From assembly GCF_016862175.1 (NCBI RefSeq), contig NZ_BOML01000010.1:62001-126000 (forward strand): a stretch of DNA of 64,000 nucleotides, read 5' to 3'. The position numbers and the translations under genes were made by a program. The notes below the pieces were generated by a model. The model worked only from the letters and a program-made list of their open reading frames with translations. It ran no database searches and had not been told where the DNA came from. Origin of the DNA: Paractinoplanes durhamensis. GTDB taxonomy: Bacteria > Actinomycetota > Actinomycetes > Mycobacteriales > Micromonosporaceae. Of the stretch, positions 47,212 through 56,677 are shown piece by piece (position 1 is the stretch's first letter; the number at the start of each line of letters is the position of its first letter).

Positions 47212-48084
47212 GTGCGCAAGTTCTGGTATGCCGGTGCGGTCGTCGCGGGCGGGATCTTCCTGTTCGGTGCCGCCGCACCCGCGCAGGCCGACCTGCTGCC
47301 CGGAACCGGGTCGGCGGGACAGCAGGCGGACGAGCAGCTCACCGGCCTGCTGGAGTCGGCCGACGGGGCCACTGTGGAGAATCCGTTGCGCTACAGCACG
47401 CTGGGCACCACCGCCCTGGGCGCACCCCCGCTGGTCGACTGGAAGGCCGGCCGCATCGGCGCCGACCTCAAGCCCACCCTGGCCGGCGAATCGGCCCGGA
47501 AAGCGCGTCCCAGCCTGCCTGCCGCCGACGTGGTCGGTGACGCGATGCAGCTGAACAACGCGGGCGGGCCGCAGTTCCCGTTCACCAACACCCAGATGGC
47601 CGGTTCGCCGTTCAGCGGCATGTTCGGCGGGCTGCCGGTCTTCAGCGGCCTGCTGCCCAACGGCGGGGTGCCGAGTGCACGCCAGGTCGCGACCCCGGAC
47701 CAGACGGAGTCCTTCGACGGCGGGCTTCCGCTGCTCGGCGGCCTCGGCGGCATGCTTCCGGTGAACCGCATCTCGACGGCGACGCCGGACGACGACGGCC
47801 CCGACCTGTCCGGCCTCCCGGCCGGCGGCATGGCCGTCCTCCCCGCCGTGGTCGCGGACGACGACACCACGCCCGCGCTCGATGAGGACCCGGCCGTGCA
47901 GCCCGACCAGTCGGCCTCTTCGGCGGCCCCGGACCAGAGCCCGTCCGCTCCGGACCCGTCGACCTCGTCGGCCGCCGACGACGACCCGCGCCTGCACGAG
48001 GAGCCGGTGGACGGCGAGGCCGCCAAGCGCGCGTTCTCCCCGGACGGCCGCCCGGTCGCCGGCGTCGACCAGCAGTACAAGTAG
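47212..48084 (+). CDS. Secreted Asp/Pro-rich protein
   Basis: 290 residues from GTG 47212, with AGGAGG at eight bases. A signal peptide covers about 1-26 (cut after PAQA). The mature part is low in secondary-structure signals: Leu/Gly/Pro runs (LPLLGGLGGMLP) and an acidic Ser/Asp/Pro tail from about 215. No domain recognised. It might be a wall-associated or spore-coat-like protein. A strong terminator follows. Confidence 0.75.
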   Translation: MRKFWYAGAVVAGGIFLFGAAAPAQADLLPGTGSAGQQADEQLTGLLESADGATVENPLRYSTLGTTALGAPPLVDWKAGRIGADLKPTLAGESARKARPSLPAADVVGDAMQLNNAGGPQFPFTNTQMAGSPFSGMFGGLPVFSGLLPNGGVPSARQVATPDQTESFDGGLPLLGGLGGMLPVNRISTATPDDDGPDLSGLPAGGMAVLPAVVADDDTTPALDEDPAVQPDQSASSAAPDQSPSAPDPSTSSAADDDPRLHEEPVDGEAAKRAFSPDGRPVAGVDQQYK

Positions 48085-48101
48085 GACAGACAGCCGCACC
48101 A

Positions 48102-48135
48102 CGAATGCCCGCCCGGCGCCACGGGCGGGCATTCG
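48102..48135. terminator. Bidirectional terminator
   Basis: CGAATGCCCGCCCG and its perfect complement around a GCGCCA loop, between the convergent secreted-protein and ltrA genes. Confidence 0.88.
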
Positions 48136-48147
48136 CCGTTCCGCGGG

Positions 48148-49326
48148 TCAGCCGACGCGGTCCGGGACCCGGCGACCCAGGGTGACGTTCACCGCGACCA
48201 GGGCGACCAGGATCACGGCCAGCAACTCCAGCGAAGCGTGCGTGAGCGGGGTCAGCAGGGCCAGGACGGCGGCGACCGGGAAGGCCAGGAGCATCGGGCC
48301 GGACTGGTGCGGCCGGATGTGCAGCAGCCAGACGAAGAAGAGGTAGACCGCCACCGGGACGGCGATCGCGTAGCCGGCCAGGGTCGAGGAGATCTCGGCG
48401 TGATGGGTGGCGTGGTCGACCGCCACGCCCAGGCCGGCCCCGACCGCGGCCGCGGCGGCGAAGATGAAGTAGTGGCCGTAGCCCCAGAGGATGGACGTGC
48501 GCAGCGTGGTCAGCAGGGCGTGCGCCGAGCGGTCGAAGTAGAGCCACCACAGCGCGAAGACGACCACCAGACCGGCCACCGCCAGGCGCAACAGCACCCC
48601 GTTGTGGTCGCTGCCCTCATCCAGGGCGCCGCGGAAGGCCACCGTCGCGGCCGCGATCGACTCGCCCAGCACGATGATGGTGAACAGGCCGTAGCGCTCG
48701 GCGATGTGGTGCGGGTGGTAGGTGGTCGGGCCGCCGGCGGCCCGCTCGGCCCAGACCGGGACGGCCACGTCGAGCAGGACCAGGAGCACGAAGATCGGCA
48801 CGATCGGCCAGGACTCGGGCAGCCACAGGCGCAGGATCCAGAGGATCTGCACCACCGTGACGCCGATCGCGTAGCGCACCGCGACGTTGCGGCGCGGCGG
48901 ATCGGAGCGGGCCGCGCGCAACCACTGGGCGACCAGGGCCAGGCGCATGATGACGTACCCGATGGTGATGACCCGGAAGTCGTTGTCCTCGACGGCCGGC
49001 CCGACGCCGGCCGCCAGCACCAGGGCACCGGCGATCTGGACGAACGTGGTGATCCGGTAGACGTCGTCGTCGGTGTCGTAGGCCGAGGCGAACCAGGTGA
49101 AGTTCATCCACGCCCACCAGATGGCGAAGAAGACCATCAGGTAGCCGCGCAGGCCGTCCAGCACGTGATGCTCGGCGATGCTGTGGTGCAGCGGCGCGGC
49201 CGCCTGCGCCACCGCCACCACGAAACACAGGTCGAAGAACAGCTCGAGCGGCGTGGAGACGCGATGCGGCTCGTCGGTGGGCCGGGCGCGCATCGGCACG
49301 AGCCAGTTGCGGGTCGGGCTAGTCAT
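48148..49326 (-). CDS. Low-temperature-requirement A (LtrA) family membrane protein
   Basis: 392 residues, about eleven helices. Family features: TPLELFFDLCFVVAVAQ near residue 25, an IWWAWMNFTWFASAYDTDD block, and HHIAERYGLFTIIVLGESI. The exact role is unresolved; the name comes from a Listeria cold-growth phenotype. ATG 49326 overlaps the end of the upstream acetyltransferase by eight bases, suggesting one transcript. Confidence 0.9.
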   Translation of the reverse strand: MTSPTRNWLVPMRARPTDEPHRVSTPLELFFDLCFVVAVAQAAAPLHHSIAEHHVLDGLRGYLMVFFAIWWAWMNFTWFASAYDTDDDVYRITTFVQIAGALVLAAGVGPAVEDNDFRVITIGYVIMRLALVAQWLRAARSDPPRRNVAVRYAIGVTVVQILWILRLWLPESWPIVPIFVLLVLLDVAVPVWAERAAGGPTTYHPHHIAERYGLFTIIVLGESIAAATVAFRGALDEGSDHNGVLLRLAVAGLVVVFALWWLYFDRSAHALLTTLRTSILWGYGHYFIFAAAAAVGAGLGVAVDHATHHAEISSTLAGYAIAVPVAVYLFFVWLLHIRPHQSGPMLLAFPVAAVLALLTPLTHASLELLAVILVALVAVNVTLGRRVPDRVG

Positions 49327-49750
49327 CGGCGCTTCCCTCGATCAGATCCCAGTTGAGCAGCGTGAACGACGTCTCCTCGGTCGCCCCCGCGCGGCGGTAG
49401 GTGGCGAGGGCCGCGTCGTTGTCGACCTCGGTGCCGACCCACATGCCGTAGCAACCGTTCTCCCGGGCGATGCCGGCCAGCTCGGACACCAGGCGCGCGC
49501 CGATCCCCTGCAGGCGGGCGACCGGCGCGACGCCGAGCTCGTAGATGAACATCTCGGTGCCCTTGTCCGGGTGGGTCATCTCGACGCCCGAGATCATGCC
49601 GACCGCCTGGCCGCCCTCGTCGTACGCGAAAAGCAGGTGATGACCCGGCGTCGCGAGAAACCGCTCGGTGGCCGCCGCGATCGGCGGCGCATCGAAGAGG
49701 TCGGCCGCCGCCAGCACCGGAGCGGCGTCCTTGATCCGTTCGACGCGCAT
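49319..49750 (-). CDS. GNAT acetyltransferase, AAC(3)-I-like
   Basis: 143 residues. The core MFIYELGVAPVARLQGIGA, followed by GCYGMWVGTEVDNDAALATY, matches the aminoglycoside 3-N-acetyltransferase type I branch of GNATs, with the acetyl-CoA loop as RLQGIGARL. Antibiotic acetylation is possible but these families also include enzymes with other amine substrates. Co-directional and overlapping with ltrA. Confidence 0.8.
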   Translation of the reverse strand: MRVERIKDAAPVLAAADLFDAPPIAAATERFLATPGHHLLFAYDEGGQAVGMISGVEMTHPDKGTEMFIYELGVAPVARLQGIGARLVSELAGIARENGCYGMWVGTEVDNDAALATYRRAGATEETSFTLLNWDLIEGSADD

Positions 49751-49773
49751 GCGGCCACCCTAGGTCCCGATGG

Positions 49774-50130
49774 TCACGACGGGGTCATGGCCTGCGCGAT
49801 CGCCAGCGTGTCCTGATATTCGCGCCAGTGGGTGACCCGGTCGTCGCGCACCCGGATCACGCTGATCAGCGCGGACGAGCGGCGCTCACCGGTGGCCTTG
49901 ATGGTGCCGCCGAGCCGGTACTCCGCGACGATCACCTCGGGGTCGGCGGTCTCGTGCACCGCGTCGACGGTCAGCTCGTCGAACCGGAACGGCAGGGCGG
50001 CCCGCCCCGGACCGGCCATCGCCACGAACGCCGCCCGGCCCTCGACCCGCCGCGGGCCACCGGCCGCGAACGGCCACTCGATCACCACGTCCTCGGCCAG
50101 GTAGTCGCCGCGGACCGACGCCGTCCGCAA
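49774..50130 (-). CDS. SnoaL-like (NTF2-fold) protein lacking its N-terminus
   Basis: The readable domain begins YLAEDVVIEWPFAAGG and continues through VIVAEYRLGGTIKATG to VIRVRDDRVTHWREYQD, the SnoaL/nuclear transport factor 2-like cone fold. Normal members have a further 25-30 residues (helix 1) before the YAEDVV-type strand; those are missing because the frame runs straight into the divergent TetR gene. TTG 50130 is the only nearby start and lies within antisense TetR codons. Likely truncated by a deletion. Confidence 0.6.
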   Translation of the reverse strand: MRTASVRGDYLAEDVVIEWPFAAGGPRRVEGRAAFVAMAGPGRAALPFRFDELTVDAVHETADPEVIVAEYRLGGTIKATGERRSSALISVIRVRDDRVTHWREYQDTLAIAQAMTPS

Positions 50131-50641
50131 CCGCGCCAAGATCCTGGAGGTCGCCGCCCGGGTCTTCGCCGAGCAGGGCGCGGCCGCCTCGACCGAGCAG
50201 GTCGCCGCCGAGGCGGGGGTGGCGATCGGCACGATCTTCCGGCACTTCCCGACCAAGGCCGACCTGCTCGCCGCGATCATGAAGGACACCCTGGCCGGCC
50301 TGGCCGAACGCACCGCCGCGCCGGACGCCACGCTCTTCGGCGTCTTCACCGATCTGGTCGCCGAGGCCGCCGCGAAACGCTCGGTCATCGACCTCCTGCC
50401 CGGCCTCGAGGTGGCCGAGCCGATCGCCCGGTTCCACGCGGTCGTGGCCGGCCTGCTGGCCCGCGCCCAGCAGGCCGGCGAGGTGCGTCCGGAGATCGGA
50501 GCCGACGAGGTGATGGCGCTGCTGGTCGCGGTCTGCCAGGGTGCGTTGCGCGGTGGATGGTCCCCTCCACTGCAGCGGGACACGCTCGCCATCGTCTTCG
50601 CGGGCCTGCGCCCCGGCGAAGGCGTCGTACCCGGGTCGTAG
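50105..50641 (+). pseudogene. TetR-family regulator without a start codon
   Basis: The frame codes for SPRTDAVRNRAKILEVAARV, then FAEQGAAASTEQVAAEAG and GTIFRHFPTKADLL, a complete TetR HTH, followed by a normal ligand domain ending ALRGGWSPPLQRDTLAIVF. The codon where Met is expected is TAG (50102-50104), and no in-frame start exists before GTG 50219, which is in the middle of the HTH. It abuts the truncated SnoaL gene head to head with no intergenic DNA. Either a deletion joined both genes, or the sequence is wrong here. Confidence 0.65.
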
Positions 50642-50675
50642 CATGACGGTGGGCCGAGGCTGAAAGGGTGCCACC

Positions 50676-53531
50676 TTGACCGAAACCGACGGCTTCCTAC
50701 TCGGCGTCGACCTAGGCACCTCGCACACGGTCGCGATGCTGCGCCACCCCGACGGGCGCACCCGGCCGCTGCTCTTCGACGGCCAGCCGCTGCTGCCGTC
50801 GGCGGTCTATCTGGACACCACCGGCCGGCTGCACGTGGGCGCCGACGCGCTGCGCCTCGGGCACGCCGAGCCGGGCCGGCTCGAACCCAACCCGAAACGC
50901 CACGTCGACGACGGCGCGGTGCAACTCGGCGACGGCGCGAGCGTGCCGGTCGCCGACCTGCTCGCGGCCCTGCTCGGCGCGGTCGCCCGGGAAGCGGTCG
51001 CCACCACCGGCTTCCTGCCGCCGGCCATCCTGACCTACCCGGCCGCGTGGGGTGCGACCCGCCGCGCGGTGCTGACCGAGGCCCTCGGCAAGGCCGGGTG
51101 GCCGGCCGGCACCCGTCTCGTGCCGGAGCCGGTCGCGGCCGCCCGCTACTTCGCCGACGTGCTGCGCCGGCCGGTCCCCACCGGTTCCTCGATCGCCGTC
51201 TTCGACTTCGGCGGTGGCACCCTCGACGTGGCCGTGGTCCGCGCCGACCGGCCGGGCAGCTACTCGGTGACCGCCTCCGGCGGCGCCGACGATCTCGGCG
51301 GGCTCGACATCGACGCGGCCCTCGTCGACCACCTGGGCAAATCGCTCGCCGGCGGTGAGCCGGCCGCCTGGCAGCAGCTGACCGAGCCGGCCACGCTGGC
51401 CGGGTGGCGGGCGCGGCGCCGTTTCTGGGACGACGTGCGCGGCGCCAAGGAGATGCTGTCGCGCAGCTCGTTCGCGCCGGTGCCGGTGCCCGGCGTCGAG
51501 CACGCGGTGCACCTCACCCGCGACGAGCTGGAGGCGGCGGCCGACCCGCTGGTACGCCGCGGTGTTGCCGAGGCGGCCGCGGTGCTCGCGGCGGCCGGGC
51601 TCAAGCCGGCCGATCTCGCCGGGTTGTTCCTGGTCGGCGGCTCGTCGCGGATCCCGCTGGTGGCCCGGCTGCTGCACAGCGAGCTGGGCATCGCGCCGAC
51701 CGTGCTGGAGCAGCCGGAGCTGCCGGTGGCCGAGGGCGCGATCCTCGTGGCCGGCTCGGACGTCCCCAACCAGCCGAAATACACGCCCGGCCTGGCCACC
51801 GCGGCGACCCCCACGCCCACCCCGGCGACCCGGCACGACGTCCCGCCACCGATCACCGACACCCGCGCCGACCCGGCGCCCGCCTCGGGACCGCCGGCCT
51901 CGCCCACGCCCGAGGAGATCACCGACGAACGGCTGCGGGCCGCGCCGGTCGACCCGTGGGCCACCGGCGAGGCCGCCTCGCTGCCGACCGCGGCCGACCC
52001 GATCCTGCCGTCGGCGCCCTCATCGCCCGCCCCGACGCCCACCCCGTCGTGGGCTCCGCCGGCCGGCCCGCAGCAGCAGAGCCCCGCATGGCCGGGCCCG
52101 GCCACCCCGCACCCCCGCAGCCCGACCGGCGGATGGCCGGCCGCCACGCCCACCCCGGCGGCCAAGCCCCGGCGCCGTCGTCTCGCGTACGTCCTGATCG
52201 CCGCCGGGGTGACCGTCGTCCTCGTCGCCGGCGCCGCACTGACCTGGGCTTTCTGGCCGAAATACCGGGCCATCGACTACCACGCGCTGAGCGATCCGCA
52301 GCGGATCCAGCCCGAGGTGGCGATCAGCTCCGACTGGGCCGACGCCGCCATCTACGGCGACCGGGCCTACTTCGCCAGTTCGGACACCGCCAGCGCCGGC
52401 ATCGTCGGCGTGGTCGCGATCGGGCTGGACGCCACCAAACCGGCCTGGACCAGCCGCGCGGCCGGCACCGCTGCGACCTACTGGAAGTCGATGGTGGCGC
52501 TGCCGGTCGGCCTGGCCCTGTTCACCGACTTCGACTCGGCCAGCAACTACCAGCGACGGATGGCCGTGCTCGGCGCCGCCGACGGCAAGCTGCTCTGGCA
52601 GCGCACCCTCGGCGAGAACGACGAGGTGTTCTTCGCCGGCGACTCCGCGGTGCTCGCCGACCGGGCCGGCAAGCAACTGCTCGGCCTCAAGCTCACCGAC
52701 GGCACCCCGCGCTGGTCGCTGCGCGATCCGGCGACCACGTCGAGCACCCGCACCAAGGTGCTCACCGTGACCACGCCGGCCGATCTGGGCGGGCCGGCCA
52801 CCGTGTTCGGCCGGCCGTACGAACCCGACCTCGGCGACGACCCGCGGATCGTGCAGATCGGTGCCGACAAGTCGGCCCGGGTGATCGACGCGAACACCGG
52901 AAAGATCCTCACCGACCGGCAGAATGTGGCCCTTCCCGCCGACGAGGTGATCGCGCACAACGGCCGGCTCATCGTGCTGCAGCCCGACGACCAGCGGATC
53001 CTCACCTACCAGCTGGAGAAGCTCGGCGAGCCGAAGGTGGTCTTCACGACCCAGGTGGCCGACAGCGAGATGAAGGACGTCACCCCGTGCGGCGACGACC
53101 GGGTCTGCTTCGACGAGGAGATCGGGTACGACGCGAAGACCACCACCGTGGTGTCGCTGGACGTGGCCGCCAAGTCCGACAGCGTGGTCTGGCGCTACAA
53201 ACTGGCCAACGTCAACACGATCGTCCCGGTCGGCGAGGCCGTCATCGCCACCACCACCGCCAACGAGGCCACCCTGATCGACGGGACCGGCAAGCAGGTC
53301 TGGACGCGCACCGGGGAGGCCGCCCGGCTCGACGGCGCCAACCTGCTCGAGTTCTCCAAGCCGCTCAGCAAGTCGCCGGACGACCCGGCCCTGGCCGGCC
53401 GGCACCTCGGCGACCCGGCGGTGCCGATCGGCGCGCTCAGCGACATCCGCTCCGACACCTGCGCGTGGAACACGACGACCCTGGCCTGCGTGGCCGAGAA
53501 GGACTTCGTCCTGCAGAGGTTCGCCGGATAA
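50676..53531 (+). CDS. Transmembrane Hsp70-like ATPase with extracellular propeller-like domain
   Basis: 951 residues from TTG 50676 (AAAGGG upstream). Residues 1-360 are an Hsp70/actin-fold ATPase: LGVDLGTSHTV, VFDFGGGTLDVAVV and LFLVGGSSRIP. The Hsp70 peptide-binding domain is absent; instead a Pro/Thr-rich linker (about 370-500) leads to a helix at about 506-528. The outer 420 residues have PQQ-propeller-like repeats (DGKLLWQRTL, DGTPRWSLRD, DANTGKIL, GTGKQVWTRTG) with two Cys pairs. The Hsp70 side faces the cytoplasm, the propeller the outside, so a sensor or envelope-coupled chaperone is inferred. Confidence 0.87.
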   Translation: MTETDGFLLGVDLGTSHTVAMLRHPDGRTRPLLFDGQPLLPSAVYLDTTGRLHVGADALRLGHAEPGRLEPNPKRHVDDGAVQLGDGASVPVADLLAALLGAVAREAVATTGFLPPAILTYPAAWGATRRAVLTEALGKAGWPAGTRLVPEPVAAARYFADVLRRPVPTGSSIAVFDFGGGTLDVAVVRADRPGSYSVTASGGADDLGGLDIDAALVDHLGKSLAGGEPAAWQQLTEPATLAGWRARRRFWDDVRGAKEMLSRSSFAPVPVPGVEHAVHLTRDELEAAADPLVRRGVAEAAAVLAAAGLKPADLAGLFLVGGSSRIPLVARLLHSELGIAPTVLEQPELPVAEGAILVAGSDVPNQPKYTPGLATAATPTPTPATRHDVPPPITDTRADPAPASGPPASPTPEEITDERLRAAPVDPWATGEAASLPTAADPILPSAPSSPAPTPTPSWAPPAGPQQQSPAWPGPATPHPRSPTGGWPAATPTPAAKPRRRRLAYVLIAAGVTVVLVAGAALTWAFWPKYRAIDYHALSDPQRIQPEVAISSDWADAAIYGDRAYFASSDTASAGIVGVVAIGLDATKPAWTSRAAGTAATYWKSMVALPVGLALFTDFDSASNYQRRMAVLGAADGKLLWQRTLGENDEVFFAGDSAVLADRAGKQLLGLKLTDGTPRWSLRDPATTSSTRTKVLTVTTPADLGGPATVFGRPYEPDLGDDPRIVQIGADKSARVIDANTGKILTDRQNVALPADEVIAHNGRLIVLQPDDQRILTYQLEKLGEPKVVFTTQVADSEMKDVTPCGDDRVCFDEEIGYDAKTTTVVSLDVAAKSDSVVWRYKLANVNTIVPVGEAVIATTTANEATLIDGTGKQVWTRTGEAARLDGANLLEFSKPLSKSPDDPALAGRHLGDPAVPIGALSDIRSDTCAWNTTTLACVAEKDFVLQRFAG

Positions 53532-53546
53532 AGCTGGCGAAGCAGA

Positions 53547-53574
53547 ACGGGCGGCCCCTCGCGGAGCCGCCCGT
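53547..53574. terminator. Hairpin terminator between Hsp70-like gene and msiK
   Basis: ACGGGCGGC and GCCGCCCGT form a 9-bp stem between convergent genes. Confidence 0.8.
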
Positions 53575-53589
53575 CAGTTAAAGCTTGGT

Positions 53590-54675
<1,086 letters not shown>

Positions 54676-54741
54676 GGTGAAGCACACTTCCTTTCCACCG
54701 GCAGGAACGTGCCGGACGATCCGAGTGGAAACAGCTGTGTA

Positions 54742-54770
54742 AACGTAAACCGTTTTACGTGACCTGCCAA
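54742..54770 (-). promoter_or_regulatory. msiK promoter
   Basis: On the minus strand TTGGCA (-35) and TACGTT (-10) with a 17-base spacer that contains the operator palindrome. Confidence 0.6.
54743..54760. promoter_or_regulatory. LacI-like operator palindrome
   Basis: ACGTAAA, CCGT, TTTACGT: perfect 7-base arms with a central CG, as in LacI-family operators, overlapping the -10 of msiK. Repression by a sugar-responsive LacI-type protein is inferred. Confidence 0.6.
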
Positions 54771-54811
54771 GGAGTCCCAGCGAACTCAGGACGTTATGCT
54801 GGGCCCCAGTC

Positions 54812-54885
54812 GCCCCTGTAGCTCAGCTGGCCAGAGCACCCGTCTTGTAAACGGGAGGTCGTCGGTTCGACCCCGACCGGGGGCT
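54812..54885 (+). tRNA. tRNA-Thr (anticodon TGT)
   Basis: Acceptor GCCCCTG pairs with CGGGGGC (one G-T pair), D stem GCTC/GAGC, anticodon stem CCCGT/ACGGG with loop CTTGTAA giving anticodon TGT, T arm GTCGG-TTCGACC-CCGAC. CCA is not encoded. Reads ACA codons. The accessory stretch begins right after it, as often seen at tRNA integration sites, though no att duplication was found by eye. Confidence 0.95.
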
Positions 54886-54921
54886 CCGAGGTGGGGGCCC
54901 CATGTCTGCAAAAAGCGCAGA

Positions 54922-55212
54922 CCGGCCCCTCTCCGCATGCTTGCCGGGGGGCCGAGCCCCCCGAACCCCCCACGGTGCGTCGGCGCCTGCTTCGTGGGTG
55001 GGTGCGCCTGCCTTCGGCACTTCAAGATCTTGCTTGCTTTGTACGCCGGTGGGGCTGGCCCGCTGGCCGGCCGGCCCTCTCCGCATGCTTGCCGGAGGGC
55101 CGAGCCCCCCGAACCCCCCACGGTGCGTCGGCGCCTGCTTCGTGGGTGGTGGCGGTTTTCTACTTCAAGTTCAAGATCAACTGCTTGCTTTTGTACGCCG
55201 GTGGGGCCGGCC
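54922..55212. repeat. Two tandem imperfect ~140-bp repeats
   Basis: Copy 1 (54922-55060) and copy 2 (55071-55212) both begin CCGGCCC(C)TCTCCGCATGC, contain a long GC tract able to form a GGGGGG/CCCCCC hairpin and the stretch CACGGTGCGTCGGCGCCTGC, and end GTACGCCGGTGGGG. They differ in the middle spacer. Translated frames with GG-F-GGLGPPGKH-like text are by-products. This fills the gene-free span from the tRNA to 55258. Confidence 0.85.
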
Positions 55213-55258
55213 TTCTGGGCCGGCCCCTGTTTGGTACCTGATCTTTGGTGCTTTTGTG

Positions 55259-55666
55259 TCAGGCGCCCTTTTTGTAGCCGTCGTCGCCGTTGCCGTTGTC
55301 GTCGGCGTTGTTGGCCGGCTTGTCGTAGCCCGCGTCGGCGCCGTTGTCGCTGGCGTCGTCGGACGGCTTCGGCTTCGGCTTGTGGTGGTGGGTCTTGGCC
55401 GGGACCTGGACCACCACGACCGTGGTGTGGGTGTCGTCGCCGAAGAACGGGACGTCATCGTCGTCGTCGAAGAACGGGAAGTCGTCTTCGTCGTCGTCGA
55501 AGAAGTCGGTGTCGCCGAAGCCGGTGTCGCCGAAGAAGGCGCCGCTGCCGAAGCCGGGGCCGTCGCACGGGTGGTGACCCGTCGCCGCCTGGGCCGCGGA
55601 TGCCGGCAGGAGGAGTGCGCCGGCCGTAACCGCGGCGGCGAGGATTGTCTTGGACAAGATTGACAT
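55259..55666 (-). CDS. Secreted acidic small protein
   Basis: 135 residues. Signal peptide about 1-28 (cut after AAQA). The mature protein is extremely acidic: runs DDDED and DDDDDVPFF alternating with Phe/Gly, one Cys, then a His/Lys/Pro linker THHHKPKPKP and an Asn/Asp tail. Calcium or metal binding is plausible from the Asp runs but unproven. ATG 55666 used; ATG 55678 is an alternative. No family recognised. Confidence 0.7.
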   Translation of the reverse strand: MSILSKTILAAAVTAGALLLPASAAQAATGHHPCDGPGFGSGAFFGDTGFGDTDFFDDDEDDFPFFDDDDDVPFFGDDTHTTVVVVQVPAKTHHHKPKPKPSDDASDNGADAGYDKPANNADDNGNGDDGYKKGA

Positions 55667-55858
55667 GCTGCAACTCATCTCAACTTGGCGATCGGACGAT
55701 CACGCCTTGATCGTCCAGCGCACCAAACGATCACGAGTTGCCCAGGATGCGCGGGTAAAAGCCCTGGTCACGCCATCGATAAGACCTCGGTAGCTCATTC
55801 GGCGGCAAATCGGCTATTCGCCCACCGGCACCGGTTTCGGCCGGTAAAAGCGCTCGGA

Positions 55859-56122
55859 TCAGTCGCGAATGAGTTCGTCCTTACCGCGCTGTTCGATCGG
55901 GGCCGGTCGTGCGGCCGCCGGGCCCGCCGCCGCCGGCCGGGCATGACGGGCGGCGAGCGCGAAGAGGGCGTGGTAGCCCTGGTTGTAGCCGTCCCGGAAG
56001 GACTGATCCCGATCCATGCTGTGCTTGTACCACTGATGGACGCGCCCGCCGCCGTAGGCACACAGCACCATTACCAGCACGTAGGCGAAGATCTGAATGT
56101 AACTGCTTTCAAGGGTCGGCAC
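55859..56122 (-). CDS. Small single-helix membrane protein, GR-x-HQW family member 1
   Basis: 87 residues from GTG 56122. One helix at about 10-25 followed by GGGRVHQWYKHSMDRDQSFRDGY in which the pattern GR-V-HQW-YK, RD, FR-x-GY is shared with the next gene at 56369-56677. The C-terminus is Ala/Arg/Pro-rich and cytoplasmic or external (orientation unclear). No known family recognised. GC content is lower than in housekeeping genes. Confidence 0.6.
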   Translation of the reverse strand: MPTLESSYIQIFAYVLVMVLCAYGGGRVHQWYKHSMDRDQSFRDGYNQGYHALFALAARHARPAAAGPAAARPAPIEQRGKDELIRD

Positions 56123-56266
56123 TTGGCTATTTTAAGCGACTGACCGTCATCGGGTAATGCCGCCGATGGGGGCTATTTCAGGACTTTGGTGCGGCCTTTT
56201 CGGCCGATCATCGGAGCGTTCCCGCGGATTTGCGGAACGGGCCACCCAGCCGGGAAATACAAAAGA

Positions 56267-56299
56267 GTGGCCCATCCCGGTTCGCGGGGGATGGGCCAC
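56267..56299 (-). terminator. Terminator for the second small membrane gene
   Basis: GTGGCCCATCCC and its complement form a 12-bp stem; on the minus strand it is followed by CTCTTTTGTATTT, a usable T-rich tail. The rest of 56123-56368 holds nothing else recognisable. Confidence 0.8.
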
Positions 56300-56368
56300 C
56301 CTTTGCGTCCGGTCCTGCGACGGAGGCATCGCATTCTCGGACGATTCAGAAAGGTCTTCGGGGTTGTT

Positions 56369-56677
56369 TCAACTGGCGCGTACGCGTTCCCCGCGCTGCG
56401 GGTGGACCTTCGGCCGTTCGGGATGGATCGCGCCGGTGCGCACGTGCCGCCCGCGGCGACGGGAGCTGGTGTTTGCGTCGAGCGGCGCGGCCGGGCTTTC
56501 CCGAATCACGGTGTTAAGAATGGACAACGAGGCCGTGTCATATCCGTGCCGATACGCTTCGTCGCGCTCCTGGCCATCCTTGTGCCACTGATGGATCCGC
56601 CCGATGGCATAGCCGCTGGAGATGAGGATTCCGAGCGTGAGAGCGATGAGGAGATGGTAGTTACCGGGGGCAATCAT
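56369..56677 (-). CDS. Small single-helix membrane protein, GR-x-HQW family member 2
   Basis: 102 residues from ATG 56677 with AGGTGA at five bases. One helix (about 8-25), then IGRIHQWHKDGQERDEAYRHGY, matching the motif of the 55859-56122 product at GR-HQW-K, RD and YR-x-GY. The tail is Arg/Pro-rich. Paralogue pair in tandem, same strand. Unknown function. Confidence 0.62.
   Translation of the reverse strand: MIAPGNYHLLIALTLGILISSGYAIGRIHQWHKDGQERDEAYRHGYDTASLSILNTVIRESPAAPLDANTSSRRRGRHVRTGAIHPERPKVHPQRGERVRAS

Noticed and set aside
49319..49750. Aminoglycoside resistance gene
   Set aside because: Similarity to the AAC(3)-I branch is only at the GNAT core; drug acetylation cannot be asserted from sequence alone.
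54796..55663. Several open frames covering the tRNA and the 140-bp repeats
   Set aside because: They run through the tRNA and antisense to the acidic secreted protein, and their repeated text follows from the DNA repeat.
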